Part shown: positions 7,585 to 15,886 of the stretch, piece after piece | How positions within the stretch are numbered: position 1 is the first letter of the stretch | Layout of the letters: each line of letters opens with the position of its first letter | NCBI GenBank assembly: GCA_036732755.1 | Contig: DAINBU010000045.1 | Coordinates: 1 to 37,352 of the forward strand | From: DASRRB01 sp036732755 | Lineage (GTDB): Bacteria > Planctomycetota > B15-G4 > SIAN01 | Direction of reading: 5' to 3' | DNA: 37,352 nt | The notes under the pieces: model-generated | What the model was told of the DNA's origin: nothing | Databases searched by the model: none | What the model saw: the letters and a program-made list of their open reading frames with translations, nothing else | Translations under genes and position numbers: made by a program

Positions 7585-10281
7585 CTACTTGGAACGCAGC
7601 GCTTCGAGCAGCTTCCCGACGGCGGCGTTCCCGGGTTCGAGGTCGTGGGCGTGCTCCGCGTGTTCGAGCGCCTCGCGATCACGATGCAGGCGATGCAGGA
7701 CGCTGGCGAGCTCGAAGAGCGCCTGGAAGCGCATCTCAGCATTCTGGAAGTCGAGCGTGGCCGCGCTCTCGAAGGCGCCGACCGCCTCCTCGAGCCGCTT
7801 CACGCGCACCAGCGCCTTCCCGAGCTCGAAGAGCGCGTGGAAGCGCCTCTCGGCGTCCTGGAGGTCGAGCGCGGCGGCACGCTCGAACGCCCCGACCGCC
7901 TCGTCGAGACGGTTCACGCGCGACAGCGCCTGCCCGAAGGCGAGGTGCGCCTCGCCCCACTCGGGTGCGAGGTAGGTCGCGAAACGCAGCGCATCCGTCC
8001 CGGCCGTCAGCGACTCGGCGTCGGTCGACCGCATGAGGAGGCGGCCCGACTCGAAGCGCGCGACGCCGTCGGTCGGCGCCGCCGCGACGGCGCGCGCGTA
8101 GGCGGCGCGCGCGTCGGCCTCGCGCTTCGCGCGTTCGAGCAGCCGCGCCAGCTCGAGCTGGGCGCGTGCGTAGTCGGGCGACGTCTCGGGTACGGCTGTG
8201 AAGCGCGCCGCGGCCTCGGGCGCGCGTTTCGTCTCGAGCAGCGCGAGGCCGACGTCGAGGTCGAAGCCGGTGATTCCGGCCGCCTCGATCTTCTGCCACG
8301 CGGCGAGGGCGATGTTGGGGAGGCGGGCGGCGAGCACGGCGCGCGGAAGGTCGGCAGTGCCGCGCCGCCACCCGCCGAGCCAGCGACCGCGCGCCGCGGG
8401 CAGGACGCGGAGTGTCGCAAGCGGGACGTCGCCCGCGACCAGGTCGATCCAGCCGTCGCGTCCGACGCGGAAGCGCGTCGCCCGGGCGCGGTCGCCGGTG
8501 ACGACCTCCGAGACGAGCTCGAAGACGGTGCGCGCGCGCGTCAACGGCTCGGGAGCGTCGGGGGCGTCGAGGAAGACGACGTCGACGTCGTCGAGCGCCG
8601 CCGCCTCTTCCGCCGCCTCCGTCACGTCGCCGCGCACGACGAGGCCGAGGCGCTCGCGTTTCGCGTCGAGCCGGACGCGGCCGCCGCGCGCGGTCGGCAG
8701 CTCGCCGCCCGGCGCCGGCGTCGCGACCGCGATGCGGACGAGCAGCCGGTTGCTCGGAGATGACGGTCCGATCGGCGGCGCATCCTCGACCGGCTCACGC
8801 GTGACGTTGCGCAGCACCACGAGTGCGCCGTCCCCCGCGCCGAGCACGGCCAGGTCGCGCGCGCCGTCGCCGTCGAAGTCCCACGCGACGACGGCCGCCG
8901 GGTCGCGCAGCGCCGGCAGTTCGGGGAAACTGGCGGGCGCGACGTGGAACGCGCCGTCGGCCGCGCGCGCGAGCAGCCGCCGATCCTCCTGGAACACGTA
9001 TCCGACCGGCCGCAGCGTGGCGAGCGCCATTGCCGCGGGTCCCGGCTCGGCGCCGAGCAGGGCGTGCTTCGGCACCACTTCGTTCCAGTACTTCTCGAGC
9101 ATCTCGATCCTGCCGCCGAGGAGCACGATCTCCGGTGCCGCGTCGCCGGCAAAATCGGCCACGACACCGCACGCGAACGGTGAGAGGTGCGCGAGTCCGA
9201 GCGACGCATTGATCTCCCTGCGGCCGTCCGGTCTGAGCGAGAGTGCGAAGCCACCGGCGGCGGTCGAGCGCGCGTCGCGCCGGATCCGCGGTGCAAGTGT
9301 GGCGCCTCCCGGTTGCCGCCCGACGCGGTCGTCGAAGGCCTGACGATCGAGCCAGTCCTCCCCCTCCGGATCGGACGGCGCCGCGATCCAGAGCTCGCGC
9401 GCGCCGCTTGGCGTGCCGTCGAGGTCCTCGAAGGCGATGAAGCGCGCCGATCCGACCAGGTCGCGACCGTCGCAGAGCGCGACCTCGGTGAAATGGCCCT
9501 TGCCGTCGTTCACGTAGAGCTGCGCGAGTCCGGGGTCGTTCGCGACCACGAGGTCGGCGTCGCCGTCGGAATCGACGTCGAGGAAGCGGGCGTCGCGCGC
9601 GAGCCGCGTCGCGCCCGGCGCGAGCCCCGCGGCTTCGAGCGCCTCGATGTACTTCCCGCCGTCGTTGCGGAAGAAGAGATAGCGCGGCCCGTTCGTAGCG
9701 TCGAAGAGCGGATAAAACAGCGCATCGGCAAGGCGGCCGGTCGCTGCGCGTGACGTCGCGACGAAGAGGTCGCGGTCGCCATCGCCGTCCACGTCCGCCG
9801 CCGCGACCGCCGTGACGACGCCGTCGAAGCCCGCCGGCACCGCGATCCCGAGCGCGGCGTCCGGCTCGAACTTCTTCCCCACCCGCCGCAGCGCATGCAG
9901 CGCCTCGCCGAAGACCACCACGTCGTCGCGCCCGTCGCCATCGAGATCGGTGAAGAGCGCGCCGCACGTCGCGTCGAGGACGTCGAGCCCGAAGGTGCGC
10001 GCGCCCTCGACGAACCACCCCCCGTCGCGCGTGAGCAGCAGCCGGTTCGGCAGCCCCGCCGCGCGCCCGACGTAGAGGTCGGGCCGCCCATCGCCGTTGA
10101 CGTCCGCGACCGTGAGCCCGCCGGCACCCAGGCGCGGCGACGCGAGGCGCCGGTCGACGGAGACTTCGGGCGACGGATCGAACGGCGTCGCGACCGCGAC
10201 GAAGCGCGGCGTCGCGTCCTGCGCCCCGTCCAGTGCGATGAAGAGTTGCAGCGCAAGGCCGATCGAGGTCGCCGAGGCCAT
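7585..10281 (-). CDS. Secreted VCBS/FG-GAP repeat protein with C-terminal TPR domain
   Basis: The 898-residue protein has a short hydrophobic leader (MASATSIGLALQLFIALDG) and then VCBS/FG-GAP-type repeats carrying the calcium-binding core DxDGDGxxD: VADVNGDGRPDLYVG, FTDLDGDGRDDVVVFG, AADVDGDGDRDLFVA, FLDVDSDGDADLVVAND and, much later, AWDFDGDGARDLAVLG. These resemble integrin-alpha/CRTAC1-like beta-propellers. The last 200 residues are TPR repeats (for example RLDEAVGAFERAAALDLQDAERRFHALFELGKAL). The fifth blade is degenerate (FEDLDGTPSGARELWI). The protein is probably exported and binds other proteins or calcium; no enzymatic motif is visible. The ATG at 10281 is chosen because it starts the hydrophobic leader; the frame stays open upstream without homology. 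It is divergent from an MFS gene across 30 bases. Confidence 0.87.
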   Translation of the reverse strand: MASATSIGLALQLFIALDGAQDATPRFVAVATPFDPSPEVSVDRRLASPRLGAGGLTVADVNGDGRPDLYVGRAAGLPNRLLLTRDGGWFVEGARTFGLDVLDATCGALFTDLDGDGRDDVVVFGEALHALRRVGKKFEPDAALGIAVPAGFDGVVTAVAAADVDGDGDRDLFVATSRAATGRLADALFYPLFDATNGPRYLFFRNDGGKYIEALEAAGLAPGATRLARDARFLDVDSDGDADLVVANDPGLAQLYVNDGKGHFTEVALCDGRDLVGSARFIAFEDLDGTPSGARELWIAAPSDPEGEDWLDRQAFDDRVGRQPGGATLAPRIRRDARSTAAGGFALSLRPDGRREINASLGLAHLSPFACGVVADFAGDAAPEIVLLGGRIEMLEKYWNEVVPKHALLGAEPGPAAMALATLRPVGYVFQEDRRLLARAADGAFHVAPASFPELPALRDPAAVVAWDFDGDGARDLAVLGAGDGALVVLRNVTREPVEDAPPIGPSSPSNRLLVRIAVATPAPGGELPTARGGRVRLDAKRERLGLVVRGDVTEAAEEAAALDDVDVVFLDAPDAPEPLTRARTVFELVSEVVTGDRARATRFRVGRDGWIDLVAGDVPLATLRVLPAARGRWLGGWRRGTADLPRAVLAARLPNIALAAWQKIEAAGITGFDLDVGLALLETKRAPEAAARFTAVPETSPDYARAQLELARLLERAKREADARAAYARAVAAAPTDGVARFESGRLLMRSTDAESLTAGTDALRFATYLAPEWGEAHLAFGQALSRVNRLDEAVGAFERAAALDLQDAERRFHALFELGKALVRVKRLEEAVGAFESAATLDFQNAEMRFQALFELASVLHRLHRDREALEHAEHAHDLEPGNAAVGKLLEALRSK

Positions 10282-10311
10282 GGCGCGGCACGCTAGCGTA
10301 TCGGCGCGCGC
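10282..10311. promoter_or_regulatory. 30-bp divergent promoter region with overlapping -10-like hexamers
   Basis: This is the entire space between the divergent VCBS/TPR and MFS start codons. The word GCTAGCGTA contains TAGCGT (10294-10299) reading towards the MFS gene and TACGCT (10300-10295) reading towards the VCBS/TPR gene. Both fit a TAnnnT -10 pattern and both lie 12-13 bases from a start codon. Any -35 elements would have to lie inside the opposite gene. Confidence 0.4.
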
Positions 10312-11790
10312 ATGGCCTCCACCGCCGAAGCTCCCGACGACCCGCTCGCCGACCCCGCCGACCCGTGCGAAGCACGCGGCATCACCGACGCCGATTGCAG
10401 GCGGGCGCTCAAGCTCGCGGTGCCGGAGGGCGTGCTCTACGCGGCGATGGTCGGCTGCGCCGAGACTTGGTTCGTGGCCGACGCGATCCGGCTCGGCGCC
10501 TCGGCGCTCGAGCAGGGGCTCGTGGTCGGGCTGCCGCTCTTCGTGGGGGCGATCGGGCCGCTGCTCGTGCTGCGGCTGCTGGCGCGCGGCGTGTCGCGCA
10601 AGCGGCTCGCGGTCGGCTTCGTCGCGGCGCAGGCGCTGGCGCTGGTCGCGCTCGCGACGTGCGACCTGCTCGGCGTCATGACGCCGGCGCGCGTGATCGT
10701 GGGCGCCTGCCTCTACCAGGTCTGCGGGCAGGGCTCGAATCCGGCGTGGGCGTCGTGGTACGGCGACCTGGTGCCCGACGCGATCCGCGGCAGCTACTTC
10801 TCGCGGCGCACGCGCGCGGTGCAGTTCTCGATCGCGGGCTCGATGGTCGCCGCCGGCTTCGTGCTGCAGCTGCTCGAGCCCAGGACCTTCCTCGCGGGCG
10901 GGACGACGGCGTGGCTGCCGGAGTTCGCGGCGGCCGGGCGCGGCTTCGCGATCATCTTCGGGGCGGCGGCGGCGGCGCGGCTCGGCTCGGCGCTGCTGCT
11001 CTCGCTCGCGGCCGAGCCGCCGTTCGTCGGACTCGCGACGACGACCAAGGTCGCGCAGTTCCTGAAGACGACGCGCGGCAGCAACGCCTGGCGGATCGTG
11101 TTCGGGACCGGCGGCTTCTACGCCGCCGTCTACGTCGCGAGCCCCTTCTTCGTGCCGTTCATGGTGGAGGTGTTGGGCTTCTCCTACCTCTGGCTGATGG
11201 CGGCGCTCGCGATCCAGGTGCTGCTGAAGGCGCTGCTGCAGCAGCGTTTCGGCGTCGGCATCGACAAGCACGGGCCGCGCGCGGTCTGGGTCGTCGCGGC
11301 GCTCGCGTGCGCGATCGTGCCGGCGCCGTTCCTGTGGGCGCGCGCGCTGCCCACCGCGGACGCCGCCGGCTGGCCGTGGGGCGGCCTCTGGGTGCTCGTG
11401 TCGCAGGGCTTCTCCGGCGTCGCGTGGGGCTGCTTCGAGGTCGCGCTCTTCGTGCTCGTGCTCGAGACGACGTTCCGGACGACTCGACCTCACGCGGTGG
11501 CGGCGCAGAGCGTGCTGAACGGCTTCGGGCAGCTCACCGGCGCCCTCCTCGGCGGGCTCTTCCTCGCCGTCACGAATCGCGCGTTCCGCTGGCTCTTCGT
11601 GGTGAGCCTCGCGCTGCGCATCGCGATGGCTTTCCTGCTGCCGCGCCTCGTGCACGAGCGCGCCGACCGGCCGACCATCGGCGCGCGGGCGCTGCTGCTG
11701 CGGATCGTCGGCCTGGCATCGGGGGGCGCGGTGCTGCAGGGATATGCTCTGCCCCCTTCGACGCGCGATCCGACGGCGAGGCACGAGTGA
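10312..11790 (+). CDS. MFS transporter
   Basis: The 492-residue protein has about 12 hydrophobic segments arranged as in the major facilitator superfamily, for example LVVGLPLFVGAIGPLLVL, LAVGFVAAQALALVALAT and GFYAAVYVASPFFVPFMV. The loop NPAWASWYGDLVPDAIRGSYFSRR matches the Asp/Arg-rich cytoplasmic loop of the family. The N-terminal 35 residues are polar and acidic. The substrate is not predictable. The stop overlaps the GTG start of the next gene (GTGA, 11787-11790), and that gene is followed at once by a small cytochrome gene, so the three form a coupled operon. The ATG at 10312 has no strong ribosome-binding site and lies about 12 bases after a possible -10 hexamer, so a very short leader is possible. 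Confidence 0.88.
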   Translation: MASTAEAPDDPLADPADPCEARGITDADCRRALKLAVPEGVLYAAMVGCAETWFVADAIRLGASALEQGLVVGLPLFVGAIGPLLVLRLLARGVSRKRLAVGFVAAQALALVALATCDLLGVMTPARVIVGACLYQVCGQGSNPAWASWYGDLVPDAIRGSYFSRRTRAVQFSIAGSMVAAGFVLQLLEPRTFLAGGTTAWLPEFAAAGRGFAIIFGAAAAARLGSALLLSLAAEPPFVGLATTTKVAQFLKTTRGSNAWRIVFGTGGFYAAVYVASPFFVPFMVEVLGFSYLWLMAALAIQVLLKALLQQRFGVGIDKHGPRAVWVVAALACAIVPAPFLWARALPTADAAGWPWGGLWVLVSQGFSGVAWGCFEVALFVLVLETTFRTTRPHAVAAQSVLNGFGQLTGALLGGLFLAVTNRAFRWLFVVSLALRIAMAFLLPRLVHERADRPTIGARALLLRIVGLASGGAVLQGYALPPSTRDPTARHE

Positions 11791-13091
11791 GCGGCAACGC
11801 GAACGAGGGGTCGGGGACGGCCGCGAGCCGCGAGGTGCTCGCCATTGCGCTCGGGTGGGCGACGATCGTCACGCTCTTCGCCGCCGCGCTCGTCTGGAGC
11901 GCGCCGCCGCTGCGCACGCCCGACGCGACGCCGCCCGTCGACCGCGGGAGCGGCGGGAATCCCTCCGGCATCCCCACCGCCGAGGACGTGAAGAAGTTCA
12001 TCGCTTGCCCATCGGTCGCCGGGATTCCCACGAAGGAGAAGCTCGACGCGGCGCTGCGGACCGGCGCGGCGGCCTTCCTGAAGTTCTTCGTCGAGCCGTC
12101 GCTCGCCAACGCGGAGCCGGGCGGTTACCTCGACTACGTCGACGCGACCGGCAAGTCGACGCGGCTCGGCCCCGGCGTCTACGTGCAGTGCCAGCTCTAC
12201 CTGATCGTCCACCTGCTGATGTTCTGCGACGAGCTCGGGATCCCGCGCGAGCATCCGACGGTGCAGCGGGCGCTGCGCTTCTTCGTCAAGGAATTCGACG
12301 AGACGAAAGGGTGCTGGAAGTGGTCGACCGAGGGGTGCCTCCACGCGAAGGGGCTCGCCGCGCTGGTGCGCTTCGGCGAGCGCGAGAAGTTCGAGAAGGG
12401 GTGGCGCTGGGCGCTCGCGAGCCCGATGTACCGCAAGGAGGACGGCCTCTTCACGATGATGCAGTGCGGCGCGATCGTGCAGACGCTCGGGCCGGCGACG
12501 CGCTCGTTGTCGGGCGTCGACGACTGGGAGCACGGCGGGCCGATCGTCGACGAGGAGAACGTCTCCAAGTTCCTCTACGCGCTGTGGGAGGCGGGACGGC
12601 GCCCCGACGATCCCGAGGTCGCCGCGCTCGAGTCGGGCCTCTCGCGCTACTTCGCGGCCACGCCGCTCGCGGCGGCGCAGATGCAGACCAAGGACGTGAT
12701 CGGGCGCGCCTGGTCGGTGCTGCTGCACGCGCGCTGGCGGCTGCCCGACAGCGACGGCTTCCGCCTCGAGCTCGCGGAGATGCGTGCGATGGTGCGCGCC
12801 GACTGGCGCGTCAACTTCATGATGCGGTTGATGCCGAACTTCCGCGCCGACGTGGTGCGCGCGCTGATCGAGGTCGGCGACCGCGACGACGGCATCGACG
12901 CGATGGTGAACGGCTTCGTCGCGAGCCAGGAGGCGGACGGCGCGTGGCGCTCGCCGCAGATCCTCGCGATCTGGGGCCTCGCGACGCCTCCCAAGCAGGG
13001 ATACAAGTTCGGGAACATGGACGGCGCGACCACCTACACCGTCCTGCTCGCGATCGCGGCCTACCGTCGCGCGATCTACGGAGAGAAGTGA
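11787..13091 (+). CDS. Membrane-anchored protein with squalene-cyclase/prenyltransferase-type repeats
   Basis: The 434-residue protein has one N-terminal membrane segment (LAIALGWATIVTLFAAALVW) and an outer part of paired helices in the alpha-alpha toroid style of prenyltransferase and squalene-hopene-cyclase repeats. Examples are VQCQLYLIVHLLMFCDELG, HAKGLAALVRFGEREKFEKG and the QW-motif-like SQEADGAWRSPQILAIWGLA. I do not see the DxDD acid motif of true hopene cyclases, so an enzymatic cyclase role is unproven. It could bind a lipid or peptide. The GTG start overlaps the MFS stop by 4 bases, and its own stop overlaps the next start by 1 base (TGATG). The neighbours (a transporter and a c-type cytochrome) point to an envelope function with a redox component. 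Confidence 0.78.
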   Translation: MSGNANEGSGTAASREVLAIALGWATIVTLFAAALVWSAPPLRTPDATPPVDRGSGGNPSGIPTAEDVKKFIACPSVAGIPTKEKLDAALRTGAAAFLKFFVEPSLANAEPGGYLDYVDATGKSTRLGPGVYVQCQLYLIVHLLMFCDELGIPREHPTVQRALRFFVKEFDETKGCWKWSTEGCLHAKGLAALVRFGEREKFEKGWRWALASPMYRKEDGLFTMMQCGAIVQTLGPATRSLSGVDDWEHGGPIVDEENVSKFLYALWEAGRRPDDPEVAALESGLSRYFAATPLAAAQMQTKDVIGRAWSVLLHARWRLPDSDGFRLELAEMRAMVRADWRVNFMMRLMPNFRADVVRALIEVGDRDDGIDAMVNGFVASQEADGAWRSPQILAIWGLATPPKQGYKFGNMDGATTYTVLLAIAAYRRAIYGEK

Positions 13092-13390
13092 TGCTGCGCG
13101 TGGCGCCGGCGGCGGTCGCGTTCTGCGGCGCGCTCGCGCTCCTGATCGCCGGGCTCGCGCGCCCGCCCGCGGCCGGCGGCGACGCGCCGCCCGATCTCCC
13201 GCCCGATCAGCGCGCCTACTACGTCACCTGCAGCACCTGCCACCCCGCCTTCGACCCGCGCACGCACAAGAAGACGGAGTGGCGCGCCGTCGTCTCCGCG
13301 ATGCACCTGCGCGCCGCCGACCGCGAGCTGCGCTTCGACCCGGAGCAGCTCGAGGCGGCGATCCGCTGGCTCGAGACGCACGGCCGCTGA
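13091..13390 (+). CDS. Small exported mono-haem cytochrome c
   Basis: The 99-residue protein has a signal peptide or anchor (RVAPAAVAFCGALALLIAGLA) followed by one haem-binding motif, CSTCH, in the context YYVTCSTCHPAFDPRTHKK. A downstream Met (VVSAMHL) is a candidate sixth ligand. The mature domain is only about 70 residues, among the smallest class I cytochromes c. It would carry electrons outside the cytoplasmic membrane. It is the last gene of the MFS / cyclase-fold / cytochrome set and overlaps the preceding stop codon by one base. No redox enzyme partner is encoded next to it on this strand. Confidence 0.85.
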   Translation: MLRVAPAAVAFCGALALLIAGLARPPAAGGDAPPDLPPDQRAYYVTCSTCHPAFDPRTHKKTEWRAVVSAMHLRAADRELRFDPEQLEAAIRWLETHGR

Positions 13391-13421
13391 CGTCTTTTTC
13401 GCCGCTTTTCGACGCGACCCC

Positions 13422-13450
13422 TTGACGCACTTTGCATTGCAAAGTATCTA
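13422..13450 (+). promoter_or_regulatory. Sigma-70-type promoter of the radical SAM operon
   Basis: TTGACG (13422-13427) and TATCTA (13445-13450) are separated by exactly 17 bases, which is very close to a housekeeping promoter in an otherwise GC-rich region. Transcription would start near 13457 and give a leader of about 205 bases before the radical SAM ATG. Confidence 0.75.
13429..13445. promoter_or_regulatory. Perfect palindromic operator in the promoter spacer
   Basis: ACTTTGCATTGCAAAGT is a perfect inverted repeat with 8-base arms around a single T. It fills the space between the -35 and -10 hexamers and its last base is the first base of the -10. A dimeric repressor bound here would block RNA polymerase. 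No regulator gene is adjacent, so the binding protein is unknown. Confidence 0.7.
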
Positions 13451-13577
13451 GAGGGGCGTTCGCTGCGGAAGAGCGCGGGCCGACGTCTCGCGCCTCGAAA
13501 CGGCGGACGAGCGAGCCAGTGAGCAGACCGGCGCGGTTTCGTCGACCGCGTCCGACCCCTCGAAAAAACGCGGCGCC

Positions 13578-13612
13578 GCCGCGCGGGGAGACGCTTTGTC
13601 TCCCGACGCGGC
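13578..13612 (+). other. Strong hairpin in the 5' leader of the radical SAM gene
   Basis: GCCGCG (13578-13583) pairs with CGCGGC (13607-13612), and GGGAGAC (13586-13592) pairs with GTCTCCC (13598-13604) around a GCTTT loop, with a CG/GA internal loop. There is no U-tract after it, so it is not a standard terminator. A second possible stem pairs CGAAAC (13496-13501) with GTTTCG (13536-13541). The leader may be regulatory or may only protect the mRNA. Confidence 0.5.
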
Positions 13613-13661
13613 GACGTCCAGGCCCGGGGTCCGTCCCGAGCCGGAGACGCGGAGCCATGCG

Positions 13662-15224
13662 ATGCAGGCGACCGAGGCCGAGCCGTGCGCACGCAACGTC
13701 TTCGACGGCGCCGCCGCGCGCCGCCGCTGGCATCCGCACGCGATGCGCGAGGCGCCGCCCCTTCCCGGCGACGAGCTCGCGACGCCGCCGCCGACGCCGC
13801 GCCACGCGCTGCTGCTCAATCCCTGGTACCGCAAGGATCCGCACGCGAGCTTCGGCAAGCACGTGCTCACGCCGTCGCTCGCGCTCACGAGCGTCGCCGC
13901 CGCGACGCCGCCGCATTGGACGGTGAGTTACTGGGACGAGAACCTGCTCCAGGGCGCGCCGCCGCGCGACCCGTTCCCGCAGGTGGTCGGCATCTCGGTC
14001 CACCTCACCTTCGCGCAGCGCGCCTTCGCGCTCGCACGCTGGTACCGGCGGCGCGGCGCGCAGGTGGTCTTCGGCGGGCTGCACGTGCTCTCGTGCCCCG
14101 AGGAGTGCGCGCCGCATGCCGACGCGCTGGTGGTCGGCGAAGGCGTGCAGGTCTGGGCGAGACTCCTCGCCGACGTCGAAGCCGGAAGGCTGCAGCGCGA
14201 GTACCGCGGCGACTATTCGGACCCGGGCTGGACGTATCGCGACGACCCGGCGCCGCGCCGCTCGCTCCTGCCGCGCGACGGCTTCCTCACCAAGACGAGC
14301 CTGATCGCCACGCGCGGCTGCCACAACCGCTGCGGCTTCTGCTACCTCGCGACGGACGGGCTCCACCTGCCTTATCAAGTGCGCGACCCGGCCCAGGTGG
14401 TCGCCGAGTTCGCGGAGGGCGGCGAGCCCTACGCCGTCTTCGTCGACAACAACTTGGGCTCGCGTCCCGACTACCTGCGCGCGCTCTGCCGTGCGTTGCG
14501 GCCGCTCGAGAGGATCTGGAGCGCGGCCGTCTCGATCGACGTCACCGACGATCCGTCGCTGGTGCGGGAGATGGCGCTCGCCGGCTGCACCGGCGTCTTC
14601 GTCGGCTTCGAGTCGCTCCACCCCGACAACATCGCCGACGCCCACAAAAAGAGCCCGCGCCCCGACGACTACGCGCGGCGCGTCGCGCTGCTGCACGACC
14701 ACGGGATCCAGGTGAACGGCAGCTTCGTGCTCGGCTTCGACCACGACCGGCCCGAAGTCTTCGAGCGCACCACCGACTGGATCGAGCAGAACCGCCTCGA
14801 GTGCGCGACCTTCCATATCCTGACGCCCTATCCCGGCACGCCGCTCTTCCGGCAGATGGACTCGGAGGACCGGCTGCTTCATCGCGACTGGTCGCGCTTC
14901 GACACCGCGCACGTCGTCTTCCGGCCGAAACAGATGTCGATCCGCCAGCTCGAGGACGGCTACGCCTGGTGCTACCAGCGCCTCTTCTCGCACCGCTCGA
15001 TCTGGCGCCGCCGCCCTACCGACGCGGCCGCCGTGCTGCCCTACCTCGCGATGTCCTACCTCTACAAGCGCAGCAACTGGCTCTGGTACCGGCTGATCCA
15101 GAGCCGGCTCGTCCACAAAGTCTGGTCGCCGCTCGTCGAGTGGACGCGGCGGCGCCACCTGCGCTTCCGCCGCCGCCTCGAGCTCCCGCGGCGCGCGCCG
15201 TCGGTCGTGTCGGCCGGAGTGTGA
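13662..15224 (+). CDS. B12-binding-type radical SAM protein
   Basis: The 520-residue protein has an N-terminal cobalamin-binding-like domain (VVGISVHLTFAQRAFALARW, VVFGGLHVLSCPEE, DALVVGEG), although the classic DxHxxG motif is not evident. A radical SAM core follows, with RGCHNRCGFCYLA, the CX3CX2C cluster at about C220, C224 and C227. Later core motifs are AVFVDNNLGS, AAVSIDVTDDP, FVGFESLHPDN and ILTPYPGTPLF. The class includes BchE-like cyclases and methylases such as hopanoid or lipid-modifying enzymes; the substrate is unknown. ATG 13662 is preferred because GGAG lies 7 bases upstream. An in-frame TTG at 13596 also follows GGGGAG but sits inside the leader hairpin and adds 22 residues without recognisable content. 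The C-terminus is Arg-rich. The gene has its own repressible-looking promoter and is followed 74 bases later by an orphan gene. Confidence 0.87.
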   Translation: MQATEAEPCARNVFDGAAARRRWHPHAMREAPPLPGDELATPPPTPRHALLLNPWYRKDPHASFGKHVLTPSLALTSVAAATPPHWTVSYWDENLLQGAPPRDPFPQVVGISVHLTFAQRAFALARWYRRRGAQVVFGGLHVLSCPEECAPHADALVVGEGVQVWARLLADVEAGRLQREYRGDYSDPGWTYRDDPAPRRSLLPRDGFLTKTSLIATRGCHNRCGFCYLATDGLHLPYQVRDPAQVVAEFAEGGEPYAVFVDNNLGSRPDYLRALCRALRPLERIWSAAVSIDVTDDPSLVREMALAGCTGVFVGFESLHPDNIADAHKKSPRPDDYARRVALLHDHGIQVNGSFVLGFDHDRPEVFERTTDWIEQNRLECATFHILTPYPGTPLFRQMDSEDRLLHRDWSRFDTAHVVFRPKQMSIRQLEDGYAWCYQRLFSHRSIWRRRPTDAAAVLPYLAMSYLYKRSNWLWYRLIQSRLVHKVWSPLVEWTRRRHLRFRRRLELPRRAPSVVSAGV

Positions 15225-15298
15225 TCGTCCCGACGCTCTCCTCGTCCCTCCCAACCCAAACAACGAGCGCGACTCCCCGCGCGCAATGGAGACAAGCG

Positions 15299-15886
15299 AT
15301 GCACTACATGGCCCCCGTCGAGACGAGCACCTTCCACTGGTTCGCGCAGCCGTGCCGCGACGCGTTCGCCGTGCTGCAGCGCCGGCTCGGCTTCTCGCCG
15401 CCGACGCTCCAGCCCGAGCGCGCCGGCTGCCGCCTCGAATTCGAACGGCCCGACGTCGTCGTCGCCGTCACCTACTGGCTCGGCCTCCCGCCCGTCGTCG
15501 AGCTCGTGCACCCCAACGCCGAAATGCGAAGCCGCTTCGAATTCCCCTACCTCCCGCCGCGCGCCCTTCCGCGCGCTGTCGCGTCGCTGCACGCCCGCCT
15601 GCGCCTCGTGCCGCCCTGCTTCGACCAGAGCGACGACGCGCTCACCGGCCAGCTCGTGACCGCGCGCGAGCGACCGGGGCTCGCGCGGGCGCTGCGCGGG
15701 CATCTGCGCGTGCTCGCGGCGGATCTGCTGCGGAGGCATCGGGGGAAGTTGGCGCCGGAGCGGGTGAGGAATCAGCGGACTTCGATGCCGCCGAGCCAGA
15801 CCGTGACGAAGTTGCGGTGCTCGGGATCGAGCGTGAGCTTGCGCTCGCGGGCCGGCTCGCCGTCGGCCTCGACGCGGATGGTGTAG
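15299..15886 (+). CDS. Hypothetical protein downstream of the radical SAM gene
   Basis: A 195-residue ORF with a good ribosome-binding site (GGAG, 7 bases before the ATG). The first 150 residues look like a compact alpha/beta protein (HWFAQPCRDAFAVLQRRLGF, VVVAVTYWLGLPPVVELVHPN) and match no family I recognise. The last 40 residues become Ser/Arg/Thr-rich and overlap the end of the sigma-fusion gene on the other strand by 115 bases. That tail may be poorly conserved, or the functional end may lie near 15780. It follows the radical SAM gene on the same strand with no obvious terminator between them, so co-transcription is likely. Confidence 0.6.
   Translation: MHYMAPVETSTFHWFAQPCRDAFAVLQRRLGFSPPTLQPERAGCRLEFERPDVVVAVTYWLGLPPVVELVHPNAEMRSRFEFPYLPPRALPRAVASLHARLRLVPPCFDQSDDALTGQLVTARERPGLARALRGHLRVLAADLLRRHRGKLAPERVRNQRTSMPPSQTVTKLRCSGSSVSLRSRAGSPSASTRMV

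Noticed and set aside
13596..13661. Upstream TTG start for the radical SAM gene
   Set aside because: Lies in the loop of a strong hairpin and adds unconserved-looking residues; ATG 13662 has GGAG at ideal spacing.
13457..13661. Cobalamin riboswitch in the radical SAM leader
   Set aside because: A short B12-box-like word (GAGCCAGTGAGCAGACCGG) is present, but the rest of the conserved core was not found.
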